A stretch of DNA of 36,883 nucleotides from Actinomycetes bacterium (GTDB lineage: Bacteria; Actinomycetota; Actinomycetes; Nanopelagicales; Nanopelagicaceae). Position 1 is the first letter of the stretch; every line of letters begins with the position of its first letter. Shown piece after piece: positions 9,767-22,404 of this stretch. Below the pieces are notes generated by a model that worked only from the letters and a program-made list of their open reading frames with translations, was not told the DNA's origin and made no database searches. Location: contig CAKKQM010000020.1 of assembly GCA_919902125.1 (NCBI GenBank), positions 1 to 36,883 of the forward strand, in the 5' to 3' direction. A program made the position numbers and the translations under genes.

Positions 9767-10246
9767 GTGAAGAGCGCTGTATGTCCTGGGTCCTTCGACC
9801 CGATCACTTTTGGTCATCTGGATATCATCGAACGCGCTAGTAGACATTTTGATCAGGTTATCGTCGCGGTGCTGGAGAATCGCACCAAAGCAAGTCTGTT
9901 TAGCGTTGAAGAGCGGATGGAAATGATCCGCGAGAACACCAAGAAGTTCCCCAATGTGGTCGTTGATTCCTGGCACGGTTTATTGGTGGAGTATTGCCGC
10001 ACCAATGGTGTCGATACGATCGTAAAGGGCTTGCGGGCTGTCACTGACTTTGATTATGAATTACAGATGGCTCAGGTCAATCTGCAAGCCGCCCAAGTGG
10101 AGACCATGTTTATGGCTACTGCACCTACTCATTCATTTTTATCTTCATCGCTGGTCAAAGAATTGGCACATTATGGTGGAGATGTATCCTCCATGGTTCC
10201 AGTCAATGTCAATGAAGCGCTACGTGCCCGTCTAGCAGGGAAGTGA
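9767..10246 (+). CDS. coaD: Phosphopantetheine adenylyltransferase
   Basis: CoaD converts 4'-phosphopantetheine and ATP to dephospho-CoA, the penultimate step of coenzyme A synthesis. It has 159 residues. The N-terminal nucleotidyltransferase motif is PGSFDPITFGH, with the T/HxGH signature, and the C-terminal part has the SFLSSSLVKELAHYGGDV segment that replaces the ISSSxxR region. GTG 9767 is used; TAGCGT ends 7 bases before it and there is no Shine-Dalgarno, so this start could also be leaderless. A DivIVA-like gene begins 4 bases after the stop, suggesting co-transcription. Confidence 0.95.
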   Translation: MKSAVCPGSFDPITFGHLDIIERASRHFDQVIVAVLENRTKASLFSVEERMEMIRENTKKFPNVVVDSWHGLLVEYCRTNGVDTIVKGLRAVTDFDYELQMAQVNLQAAQVETMFMATAPTHSFLSSSLVKELAHYGGDVSSMVPVNVNEALRARLAGK

Positions 10247-10249
10247 CCC

Positions 10250-10732
10250 ATGGATTCAATTGAAAAACTTATCTCAGCGATCACAATGGTTGAGGAGGCA
10301 CGCGGTGTCCCTCTATCAGCATCCTGCGTTCTTCACCGAGGTGAACTTTTAGAACTTCTTGATGAAGTCCGCAACAAACTTCCGCATGACTTCTCAACTG
10401 CGCAAAATCTCATAGCCACCCGTGATGCAATTGTGGAAGAGGGGCATAATAGCGCGGAACAACTCGTTGCCATGGCACGCGAAGAAGTGGCTCGCATGGT
10501 GGAGCAAACATCCATTGTGCAATCTGCTCGGGATGAGGCTGCGCGCATTCTTGTTGAAGTTCGCGCTACTGCTGATCGCGAGCGCGAAGAGGTGGAAAGT
10601 TACATCGATTCTCGTTTAGCCACTTTAGAAGTTATCTTGAATAAGACCATGGATGCAGTTGCTCGTGGACGCGAACGTCTTGCCGGTGCCGGTGACAATG
10701 ACGTCCTGGCACAACTTGCAAAAGATAAATAA
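10250..10732 (+). CDS. DivIVA-domain-like coiled-coil protein, probable SepIVA homologue
   Basis: This 160-residue protein is mostly helical. Residues about 55-140 form a long coiled coil rich in Ala, Glu and Arg (for example AREEVARMVEQ and ARDEAARILVEVRATADRER). The N-terminal part (IEKLISAITMVEEARGVPLS) and the position next to the DUF177 gene match mycobacterial Rv2927c/SepIVA, a DivIVA-type protein at the septum and subpolar envelope. That assignment rests on remembered family features and synteny, not a search. It probably acts in the cytoplasm at the membrane, organising envelope growth. It lies between coaD and DUF177 with gaps of 3 and 11 bases. Confidence 0.75.
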   Translation: MDSIEKLISAITMVEEARGVPLSASCVLHRGELLELLDEVRNKLPHDFSTAQNLIATRDAIVEEGHNSAEQLVAMAREEVARMVEQTSIVQSARDEAARILVEVRATADREREEVESYIDSRLATLEVILNKTMDAVARGRERLAGAGDNDVLAQLAKDK

Positions 10733-10743
10733 CTTCAGTTTCC

Positions 10744-11328
10744 ATGGTCCGTGCCTCTGAGGTTTACCTCTTCAATTCTTACGAATTGCCGCGTCGCGCA
10801 GGAGAGATGAAGGAATACTCTCTCGACATCACAATTCCTGAACGCATTGGTATTGATGTCATCGCAGTTCCTGCCGGCGCAGAAATTCATCTTGAAATGC
10901 GTTTAGAGTCGGTCACCGAAGGGGTGTTGGTCAGCGCAGAATTATCTGCTGTTGCCGATGGCGAATGCATGCGCTGTCTTGATCCGATCCAATTGCAGAT
11001 TGATCGCAGAATTCAAGAACTCTATCGATATGCACCCGAAAAGCCACATACTAAGACCGAACGCAAGCGTGCGCGCCAAGTGGCTGATGACCTTGATGAC
11101 GACGACGATCTGATGATGGATGGTGATTTCATAAATCTAGAAGTTCCCATCCGTGATGCACTCGTGCTTGATCTGCCGATTAATCCTCTCTGTGCCCAAG
11201 ATTGTGCGGGGCTCTGCCCAGGGTGCGGAGTGAAATGGGCCTCGTTGGATGCGGCCCATACTCACGAGGTCATTGACGCCCGGTGGGCTGGTCTATCTGG
11301 ATTGGCGGGGCTTAACGAACCCGAGTAG
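10744..11328 (+). CDS. DUF177 (YceD-like) protein
   Basis: This is a 194-residue member of the YceD/DUF177 family, encoded next to rpmF in most bacteria and linked in E. coli and plants to 23S rRNA accumulation. Four cysteines near the C-terminus (CAQDCAGLCPGCG, about residues 155-167) and an earlier CMRC (about residues 76-79) suggest metal binding. An acidic linker DDLDDDDDLMMDGD separates the two halves. The ATG lies 11 bases after the preceding gene. The function in Actinobacteria is not established. Conservation and context make it a confident family call. Confidence 0.88.
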   Translation: MVRASEVYLFNSYELPRRAGEMKEYSLDITIPERIGIDVIAVPAGAEIHLEMRLESVTEGVLVSAELSAVADGECMRCLDPIQLQIDRRIQELYRYAPEKPHTKTERKRARQVADDLDDDDDLMMDGDFINLEVPIRDALVLDLPINPLCAQDCAGLCPGCGVKWASLDAAHTHEVIDARWAGLSGLAGLNEPE

Positions 11329-11425
11329 CAGTCTCGATTTCTAGAATTGGGCGGTTTAGGGGATACTTACCCAGGGCCGAAGGTCATCATAAGTTGGACG
11401 TAATCGTAAGAAAGAGGAACGAAAA

Positions 11426-11599
11426 GTGCCAGTACCAAAGCGAAAAATGTCTCGCTCCAAGACCCGTTCTCGTCGTGCCCAGTGGAAAACCACAGCGGCT
11501 TCACTATCTGCCTGCCCACAGTGTCAGCAACCAAAGTTGCAACACACTGCTTGCCCAACCTGCGGTACCTATAACCGTCGTCAGGTAATCGAGGTCTGA
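11426..11599 (+). CDS. rpmF: 50S ribosomal protein L32
   Basis: A 57-residue protein starting at GTG 11426 begins VPVPKRKMSRSKTRSRRAQW, the diagnostic L32 N-terminus. It ends with a zinc-binding pattern of two CxxC pairs (CPQC at about residues 30-33 and CPTC at 43-46), so it is the zinc-containing form. AGAGGA at 11413-11418 is a plausible ribosome binding site. Upstream 97 bases hold no gene; TAGAAT near 11343 could be a -10. The position between DUF177 and rnc is conserved. Its last codons contain GAGG, which may serve as ribosome binding site for rnc. Confidence 0.96.
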   Translation: MPVPKRKMSRSKTRSRRAQWKTTAASLSACPQCQQPKLQHTACPTCGTYNRRQVIEV

Positions 11600-11600
11600 T

Positions 11601-12284
11601 CTGTACTCATCGCTAGCAAAGCGGTTGGGAGTTGATCTCAATCCGCAACTGCTGGAGTTGGCGTTGACGCACCGTTCGCATGCTTACGAATCAGGTGCAC
11701 AAGATACAAACGAACGTCTTGAATTTTTAGGCGACTCTGTCTTAGGTCTCATCGTCACTGAAGAGTTGTATCGTCGTTATCCCGATCTTGATGAAAGTCG
11801 TCTTTCACCGTTGCGCTCAGGTATTGTCAATATGCGTGCACTGGCCGATATTGCGCGCACTCTTAATTTAGGTGAATTTATTCGCTTGGGTAAAGGCGAA
11901 GAAGTCACAGGTGGCCGCGATAAGAACTCGCTTCTTGCTGATGCCCTTGAAGCCCTTATCGGGGCTATTTATTTAGAGACTGGTTACGCCAAGACATTGC
12001 AAATTGTCAGCGCCCTTATAGACCAGACGCTGCAGAGCGCAATAGCCAAGGGTGCAGGACTTGATGGAAAGACAGCGCTGCAAGAACTTGTCGCATCAAT
12101 AGGCAAAGGCGTACCTGAATATCTCGTCACCGAAACTGGCCCCGATCACGATAAGAGTTTTGCCGCTGTCGCCATGGTTGCTGGCGTTGCCGTGGCGCAG
12201 GGCGAGGGTAAGAGCAAACGCGAGGCAGAACAACTTGCCGCCCGTGGCGCCTACGAAATATTGAGTGCGATTTCACCAAGCTAA
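11601..12284 (+). CDS. rnc: Ribonuclease III
   Basis: RNase III cleaves double-stranded RNA in rRNA maturation and mRNA decay. The catalytic domain holds the signature NERLEFLGDS and the later acidic site DALEALIGAIYLETG. A double-stranded-RNA-binding domain follows (about residues 155-225, DGKTALQELVASIG to the C-terminus). The start is uncertain. A TTG at 11625 would begin inside the first helix (LGVDLNPQ). CTG at 11601, used here, restores the helix YSSLAKRLG that aligns with INRLQRKLG of E. coli and has GAGG 6 bases upstream inside rpmF. The protein is 227 residues from CTG or 219 from TTG. Confidence 0.93.
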   Translation: MYSSLAKRLGVDLNPQLLELALTHRSHAYESGAQDTNERLEFLGDSVLGLIVTEELYRRYPDLDESRLSPLRSGIVNMRALADIARTLNLGEFIRLGKGEEVTGGRDKNSLLADALEALIGAIYLETGYAKTLQIVSALIDQTLQSAIAKGAGLDGKTALQELVASIGKGVPEYLVTETGPDHDKSFAAVAMVAGVAVAQGEGKSKREAEQLAARGAYEILSAISPS

Positions 12285-12293
12285 GGGCTAGGG

Positions 12294-12299
12294 TAGGTT
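12294..12299 (+). promoter_or_regulatory. -10 hexamer of a candidate leaderless smc promoter
   Basis: TAGGTT ends 6 bases before the GTG start of smc. An overlapping TAGGGT lies at 12289-12294. There is no Shine-Dalgarno sequence in the 21-base gap after rnc, which fits a leaderless message. Confidence 0.35.
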
Positions 12300-12305
12300 T
12301 GCCCC

Positions 12306-15300
12306 GTGTATCTCAAGAGCATCACACTCAAGGGCTTTAAGTCCTTCGCTTCTGCCACCACTTTGCGCCTTGAACAAGGCATCACCTGCGTGGTTGGACC
12401 CAACGGTTCTGGCAAGAGCAACGTTGTTGATGCCCTCTCTTGGGTTATGGGCGAGCAGGGCCCCAAGTCGTTACGTGGCGGCAAGATGGAAGATGTCATC
12501 TTTGCTGGCACTAGTGGTCGCGCTCCCTTAGGACGCGCCGAAGTTTCGGTCACCATCGATAATACCGATGGTGCGCTCCCTATTGATTACACCGAAGTCA
12601 CGATTTCGCGCATTCTCTTCCGCAATGGCACCAGCGAATACCAAATCAATGGCGATGCTTCACGTTTGCTCGACATCCAAGAGTTGCTCAGCGATAGCGG
12701 TATTGGGCGCGAAATGCACGTCATTGTTGGCCAGGGGCAACTCGATGCCATCTTGATGGCCAATCCGCAAGAACGACGTGGGTTAATCGAAGAAGCAGCT
12801 GGCGTTCTTAAGCACCGCAAACGTAAAGAAAAAGCGCTCCGTAAACTCGATTCAATGCAAGCTAACTTGGCGCGCGTTCAAGACCTCACTGTTGAACTTC
12901 GTCGCCAACTTCGCCCGTTGGGAAAGCAAGCAGAAGTAGCAAAGAAGGCCGCAACAATTCAAGCCGATCTACGTGATGCAAAGCTGCGTTTACTTGCCGA
13001 TGATTTGATTTCGCTCACCAAGACTTGGAATGCGGAAGTTGCTGATGAAACCGCACTACGCGAACGTCGCGCTATCGTCGAATCCGAACTTGATCGCACA
13101 CGTGCTCGTGAGTCCGAACTTGATGCCGAAACGGCCATTGGTAACCCGCTCTTAGTGCAGGCACAAGAGACATATTACCGACTCAACGCGTTGCGTGAAA
13201 AATTTCGCGGAACTGCCAGTTTGGCGCAAGAGCGCTCGCGCTTTTTGGCACAGGAAGCAGAAGAAGCGCGCACAGCGGGTCGTGATCCTGAAAGCCTTGA
13301 TCACGAAGCGCTCGTCTTGCGCCAAGAAGAAACTGATCTTCGCCAAGGTGTTGAGAATTTATGGGCGCAGTTGCAAGTTGCAACTGCGGCATTGGCAACT
13401 GCCGAAACTGAATTAAAGGCAGAAGAAGATCGCGTTGCTGCGGCCTTGCGTGCACTTGCCGATCAACGCGAAGGCACTGCTCGTCAAGAAGGTCACATTA
13501 AATCACTCGCTGCACGTCTGAATGCAATTGCCGAAGAAATCACTCGCTTAACTAAGGCGCGCGATGAAGCTCAGACTCGTGCAGATTCTGCACAGCGCGA
13601 ATATTCCACTTACGAACTCGATATCGCTAGTGCAGATTCTGGTGAACTTGGATTGGACTCGCAATTTGAAAACGCGCAGCGCGCACTTGATGCAAGCAAG
13701 GCAAAACTTGCAGCACTCGTCGATGACGAACGTGCTGCAGATCGCGAACGCAACTCACTTGAATCCAAGTTAGAGGCGATGCGCATTACTTCCCAAGCGC
13801 GCGATGGCGCAGCAGCCCTGCTTCACGACCCCCGTGGACTGCAGATTCTTGGCTCGGTCGCTTCGTTGGTTGATATTGATGCTGGATGGGAGAGCGCGGC
13901 GGCGGCAGCTTTAGGTTCGTTGGCTGACGCAGTTGTTGTGCGAGATCTCTCTACGGCGGTAATGGCGTTGACCACACTGCGCAGTGAAAACTTAGGGCAG
14001 GCCGATTTCCTCGTACTTCAATCTGGCGATAATCGCAACATCGGTTCAATTCCATCCGATCTGATCCCTTTGATCTCACATATGCGTTCGTCGCAGATTG
14101 ATGGACTCTTACGCCAATTGTTGGCAACCACAGTTGTTGCTGATGATGCTCGCCAAGCCGAATCCATTATTCGCGCTCATTCACATCTGAGTGTCGTCAC
14201 CCGTGATGGCGATGCATTTACTCAATCGCGCGCCCGCGGTGGTTCAAAATCGACTGCTTCGCTGATTGAAATCAAGGCGCTGATTGACGATCTCACTGGG
14301 AAAATTTCCACTGTCACACATACCTGCGAACGGCTGCGTTTTGAAATCTCCACCGCCGAGTCTGAACTTGCTGCTCGCCAAGGTGAGTTTGATGTAGCTC
14401 TTGCCAAACTCAATGAATCTGATGCTCGCATTGCTGCATTAACAGAGCAACTTGCAGTTGCAGGACAGCACGCAAAATCGGCAAGAGCGGAAGTAGAGCG
14501 CCTCAATGGTGCTATTGCTGAAGCCAGCGCTGCTAGATCACGCGATGAAAATGAATTAGCAATTGCCCAAGATCAATTGCAACACCATGGCGATGTTGCA
14601 GAGCCCAGTCATTCGCGCGCCGAGGTTATCCGCGCCGAGGTATCTACTGCTCGCAGCGTTGAAGTCGAAGCCCGCTTGATGGTCCGTACCAGTGAAGAGC
14701 GCGTTGATTCGCTAGCAGCACGCGCGAAAGCCTTGGAGGACGCGGCAGCCGCTGAACGGGAAGCATCTCAACGTGCACTCCTGCGGCGCGGCGTACGTGC
14801 CCGTGGTGCAGTTGTCTCGCAAGCAATTGCCGAATCCGCTTACGAAACTTTGATTCATATCGAACGCTCGATTGCAAAGGCCGCCGCCGAACGCGGTCGG
14901 TTGGAAGAATTACGGGCTGGGCGCGAAGGTGAAACTCTCACTATTCGCGCGCGTGCGCGCGAACTTGTGGCGGAAATGGAGCAACTCACCTCCAGTGTTC
15001 ATCAAGACGAAATTGCTCGTGCTGAACAGCGCATGCGTATTGAGCAACTCGAAGCCAAGGCTGTTGAAGAACTTGGTATTGATGTACAAACATTGGTCTC
15101 TGAATATGGTCCAGAAAATGATGTGCCTACCTTTATCGAAACCGATGACGGTCAAATTGTTGCCACTGAATTAATTCCATATCGTCGCGACCAACAAGAA
15201 AAGCGCCTTGCCGCAACTGAGCGTTCGTTGGCGTTGCTGGGCAAAATCAACCCGCTTGCCCTCGAGGAGTACAGCGCACTCGAAGAGCGCTTGCGATTCT

Positions 15301-15845
15301 TGGCGGAACAACTCGAAGACTTGAAGCGGACCAAGAAAGATCTGCTCGACATCATCAAGGAAGTGGATGATCGCGTACAGCAGATTTTCATGGAAGCCTA
15401 TGAAGATACTGCTCGCCATTTTGAGGAGATTTTTGCCCGCCTCTTTCCAGGGGGAGACGGACGATTAATCCTCACTGAGCCAGATGATCTGTTGAACACA
15501 GGTGTAGATGTCGAAGCTCGTCCACCCGGTAAGCGAATCAAACGCCTATCCCTCCTTTCGGGCGGTGAAAAATCTCTTACTGCAGTGGCGCTTCTGGTAG
15601 CAATCTTTAAAGCGCGACCCAGCCCGTTCTATGTTCTTGATGAAGTTGAGGCCGCACTTGATGATGTCAACCTTGGCCGCCTCTTGGGGGTTTTTGAAGA
15701 ACTTCGCGAAACTTCGCAGTTGATCATCATTACCCACCAGAAGCGCACAATGGAGATTGCTGATGCGCTTTACGGTGTCACGATGCGCGGGGATGGCGTC
15801 ACCGAACTTATTTCACAGCGTCTACGCGATGCTGAAACTGCTTAA
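12306..15845 (+). CDS. smc: Chromosome segregation protein SMC
   Basis: SMC is the ATPase core of bacterial condensin, which loads at parS sites and extrudes DNA loops with ScpA and ScpB. The 1179-residue protein has all parts in order. The N-terminal ATPase half carries Walker A GPNGSGKSN near residue 32. Coiled coil follows to about 500, then a hinge from about 505 to 650 starting at LHDPRGLQILGSVASLVD. The returning coiled coil leads to the C-terminal half with signature LSGGEKSLTA near 1084 and Walker B FYVLDEVEAALDD near 1107. GTG 12306 gives the conserved start YLKSITLKGFKSFA. In Mycobacterium mutM lies between rnc and smc; it is absent here. Confidence 0.97.
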   Translation: MYLKSITLKGFKSFASATTLRLEQGITCVVGPNGSGKSNVVDALSWVMGEQGPKSLRGGKMEDVIFAGTSGRAPLGRAEVSVTIDNTDGALPIDYTEVTISRILFRNGTSEYQINGDASRLLDIQELLSDSGIGREMHVIVGQGQLDAILMANPQERRGLIEEAAGVLKHRKRKEKALRKLDSMQANLARVQDLTVELRRQLRPLGKQAEVAKKAATIQADLRDAKLRLLADDLISLTKTWNAEVADETALRERRAIVESELDRTRARESELDAETAIGNPLLVQAQETYYRLNALREKFRGTASLAQERSRFLAQEAEEARTAGRDPESLDHEALVLRQEETDLRQGVENLWAQLQVATAALATAETELKAEEDRVAAALRALADQREGTARQEGHIKSLAARLNAIAEEITRLTKARDEAQTRADSAQREYSTYELDIASADSGELGLDSQFENAQRALDASKAKLAALVDDERAADRERNSLESKLEAMRITSQARDGAAALLHDPRGLQILGSVASLVDIDAGWESAAAAALGSLADAVVVRDLSTAVMALTTLRSENLGQADFLVLQSGDNRNIGSIPSDLIPLISHMRSSQIDGLLRQLLATTVVADDARQAESIIRAHSHLSVVTRDGDAFTQSRARGGSKSTASLIEIKALIDDLTGKISTVTHTCERLRFEISTAESELAARQGEFDVALAKLNESDARIAALTEQLAVAGQHAKSARAEVERLNGAIAEASAARSRDENELAIAQDQLQHHGDVAEPSHSRAEVIRAEVSTARSVEVEARLMVRTSEERVDSLAARAKALEDAAAAEREASQRALLRRGVRARGAVVSQAIAESAYETLIHIERSIAKAAAERGRLEELRAGREGETLTIRARARELVAEMEQLTSSVHQDEIARAEQRMRIEQLEAKAVEELGIDVQTLVSEYGPENDVPTFIETDDGQIVATELIPYRRDQQEKRLAATERSLALLGKINPLALEEYSALEERLRFLAEQLEDLKRTKKDLLDIIKEVDDRVQQIFMEAYEDTARHFEEIFARLFPGGDGRLILTEPDDLLNTGVDVEARPPGKRIKRLSLLSGGEKSLTAVALLVAIFKARPSPFYVLDEVEAALDDVNLGRLLGVFEELRETSQLIIITHQKRTMEIADALYGVTMRGDGVTELISQRLRDAETA

Positions 15846-15876
15846 ATCTGTAGCGGATTAAGACAAGATTAAGAAA

Positions 15877-16713
15877 ATGGGGCTTTTTGGCAAGATCATC
15901 GCCAAGATCACCGGATCGGCAGATGCATCTGCGGCAGACTGGGATGAGTTAAAAACTGCGCTCCTTGCTGCAGATCTTGGCCCTGAACTCTCCAACGAAG
16001 TTGTTGCTGCTGCACGTTCGGTACGAGCGGGCAGTGCCACCGAAGCCATCACTAAGGCATTGACATCCTCTCTCTGTAACGAGAGTCGTGAAATTTCTCG
16101 CTCTATCTCTGGTCCAACTGTCCTTTTAATTGTGGGAGTCAACGGCACTGGCAAAACTACATCGGCAGCAAAATTGGCTGCAGCATTAGCGTCTGATGAT
16201 TCAACCGTTCTCTTAGCTGCTGCCGACACTTTTCGCGCCGCCGCAGTTGACCAATTGCGCACATGGGGCGAACGGTTAGATATTGACGTAGTGCATGGTG
16301 CGGATAACGCTGACCCTGCATCGGTGGCTTTTGATGCGGCGCAACAAGTGATTGCCCGCAACATGGATTACCTCATTATTGATACTGCTGGTCGTCTGCA
16401 TACCAAGAATGATTTGATGGCAGAACTTGGCAAAGTCAAACGAGTTGTCGAGAAAATTTTACCTGTGCAAGAAGTTTTACTTGTCATCGATGCGACAACG
16501 GGACAGAATGGCTTGACTCAAGCGAAAATCTTTACAGAGAGCGTAGATGTAACTGGAATTATCGTGACAAAACTCGATGGCAGCGCTCGGGGTGGAATCG
16601 CATTGGCTATCGAACGATCTCTGGGAATCCCGATTAAATGGGTAGGGACAGGGGAGAGCGTCAACGATTTCGCGCGTTTTGACCCCGCTGCCTACATTCA
16701 GGCGCTTCTGTAA
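15877..16713 (+). CDS. ftsY: Signal recognition particle receptor FtsY
   Basis: FtsY is the membrane-associated GTPase that receives SRP-ribosome complexes. At 278 residues it is essentially only the NG domain; the long acidic A domain of E. coli or Streptomyces FtsY is missing, leaving a short N-terminus MGLFGKIIAKI that could be the membrane-contacting helix. GTPase motifs are G1 GVNGTGKTT near residue 87, DTFRAAA near 112, G3 DTAGR near 169 and G4 TKLDG near 231. It follows smc by 31 bases, the usual order in Actinobacteria. Confidence 0.96.
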   Translation: MGLFGKIIAKITGSADASAADWDELKTALLAADLGPELSNEVVAAARSVRAGSATEAITKALTSSLCNESREISRSISGPTVLLIVGVNGTGKTTSAAKLAAALASDDSTVLLAAADTFRAAAVDQLRTWGERLDIDVVHGADNADPASVAFDAAQQVIARNMDYLIIDTAGRLHTKNDLMAELGKVKRVVEKILPVQEVLLVIDATTGQNGLTQAKIFTESVDVTGIIVTKLDGSARGGIALAIERSLGIPIKWVGTGESVNDFARFDPAAYIQALL

Positions 16714-16756
16714 CCATCTTGTAACAAAGTTGGGTCATTTGTGACGTGAATGAAAC
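16710..16756 (+). promoter_or_regulatory. GlnR-type operator upstream of amt-glnB-glnD
   Basis: GTGAC at 16741-16745, six bases, then GAAAC at 16752-16756 is an exact match to the actinobacterial GlnR half-site GTnAC-n6-GAAAC. Upstream, GTAAC occurs at 16710-16714 (overlapping the ftsY stop) and at 16721-16725, 11 bases apart, with a degenerate GGGTC at 16732-16736. The second unit is offset by 4 rather than the usual 6 bases. The nitrogen-uptake genes downstream are classic GlnR targets, so nitrogen-limitation activation is likely. The regulator gene itself is not in the window. Confidence 0.6.
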
Positions 16757-16839
16757 CCATTGAGCAGGTGCATGTAACCCAGGTCGGGGATATTTCGCTT
16801 TCATCTCAACGGCGAGTAGATCTAATGAAAGTGTGAATT

Positions 16840-20781
<3,942 letters not shown>

Positions 20782-20792
20782 ACTCTGCCTCT

Positions 20793-22244
20793 ATGTTTGA
20801 TTCATTAACGCAGAGGTTAAACGGAGTTCTCAGTTCTCTCCGCTCTCGCGGCAAGATTTCCAATGCCGATATTGAGAACACTTGCCAGGAAATCCATCGT
20901 GCGCTGCTTGAGGCAGATGTTGCCCTTCTGGTCGTTAATGATTTTATTGAGATCATCCGTGAACGTTCCTTGGAAGTGCTGCCGACTCTCCAATCGGGCA
21001 CCAATCAAGCCCAAGCAATCTTTGAGATTATTAATGCAGCTCTGGTAGAAATTCTTGGCGCGCAGGCGCGCCGGGTGCGTTTTGCTAAAGCGCCTCCCAC
21101 CGTCATTATGTTGGCTGGTCTGCAAGGCGCAGGTAAAACAACCTTGGCAGGAAAGTTAGCCAAGTTCTTTGCCGATCAAGGCAACACTCCAATTTTAGTT
21201 GCATCAGATTTACAACGTCCTAATGCGGTGACGCAGTTGCAAGTAGTGGGGGAGAGTATTGGTGTCCCCGTCTTTGCCCCCGAACCCGGCAATGGCATTG
21301 GTAGTGCGGTTAAAGTTGCGCGCGATGGTGTTGCTTATGCCAAAGCCAGACAGCACAACATGGTCATCGTTGATACCGCAGGTCGACTTGGTGTTGATGA
21401 GGCGTTGATGAATGAGGCAATCGCAATCCGCGATGTGATTAACCCTGCTGAAATTTTCTTTGTTGTAGATGCCATGATCGGTCAAGATGCGGTGCGCACC
21501 GCAAGAGCGTTCCTTGATGGTGTGGGCTTTGACGGAGTTGTCTTAACCAAGATGGATGGCGATGCGCGCGGCGGCGCTGCACTATCGATTGCGCATCTAA
21601 CCAAACGTCCCATCATGTTTGTATCCACTGGCGAGAAGCTCACGGACTTCGATATTTTCTATCCCGACCGCATGGCATCGCGCATCCTAGGTATGGGCGA
21701 TGTCGCCACTCTGGCAGAGCAAGCCAAAAAGGCGTTTAATTCTGATGCTGCCGCCAAGTTAGAGACCAAGTTTACTAGCGGGGAAGATTTCACTCTGGAA
21801 GATTTCCTTGAGCAATTGCAGGCAATGTCGAAGATGGGATCCATCTCCAAGATGTTAGGCATGTTGCCAGGGGCCGGGCAGATGAAAAAGCAGATTGATA
21901 ATTTTGATGATGCCGAGATCATCCGCGCTCAGGCAATCGTGCAATCCATGACACCATTAGAGCGCCGCGACCTGAAGGTTCTCAATGGCTCACGTCGCGC
22001 CCGCATTGCACGTGGCGCAGGTCGAGCCGTATCGGAAGTAAATTCACTCATTGAGCGATTTACTCAAGCCCAGAAGATGATGCGCCAGATGCGCGGTGGA
22101 ACGCCGCAAGGACTACCTCCGGCGATGGCGGGTATGGGCCCAATGGCAGGTGGCATGCCGCGGATTCAAAGCCCCAAAGCGGCGCCGAAGAAGAAATCTA
22201 AGTCGGGCAACCCTGCCAAGCGGGCGCTGGAAGAGCGCGGTTAG
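20793..22244 (+). CDS. ffh: Signal recognition particle protein Ffh
   Basis: Ffh binds signal sequences and 4.5S RNA and pairs with FtsY to target membrane proteins. It has 483 residues. The NG domain has G1 GLQGAGKTT near residue 109, DLQRPNAV near 138, G3 DTAGR near 192 and G4 TKMDGD near 251. The M domain (from about 330) contains KMGSISKMLGMLPG and the helix with SRRARIARGAG that contacts RNA. The tail is rich in Gly, Met and Pro. TAGACT 8 bases before the ATG may be a -10; its TAG is also the glnD stop. Confidence 0.97.
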   Translation: MFDSLTQRLNGVLSSLRSRGKISNADIENTCQEIHRALLEADVALLVVNDFIEIIRERSLEVLPTLQSGTNQAQAIFEIINAALVEILGAQARRVRFAKAPPTVIMLAGLQGAGKTTLAGKLAKFFADQGNTPILVASDLQRPNAVTQLQVVGESIGVPVFAPEPGNGIGSAVKVARDGVAYAKARQHNMVIVDTAGRLGVDEALMNEAIAIRDVINPAEIFFVVDAMIGQDAVRTARAFLDGVGFDGVVLTKMDGDARGGAALSIAHLTKRPIMFVSTGEKLTDFDIFYPDRMASRILGMGDVATLAEQAKKAFNSDAAAKLETKFTSGEDFTLEDFLEQLQAMSKMGSISKMLGMLPGAGQMKKQIDNFDDAEIIRAQAIVQSMTPLERRDLKVLNGSRRARIARGAGRAVSEVNSLIERFTQAQKMMRQMRGGTPQGLPPAMAGMGPMAGGMPRIQSPKAAPKKKSKSGNPAKRALEERG

Positions 22245-22404
22245 AAAGGTCCAATTTCACCTTTAGGTGCCCGAGATGGCAAGATAAGCAACCTGTTCGG
22301 GGCCCTCTACCCCCAAACACCCGTATTCGAAAGTTGGACTTGTTGGACGCGCACCCCGCTGCGATCAACCTGAACGGCAACAACACTTACAGGAGCAGAA
22401 GCAC

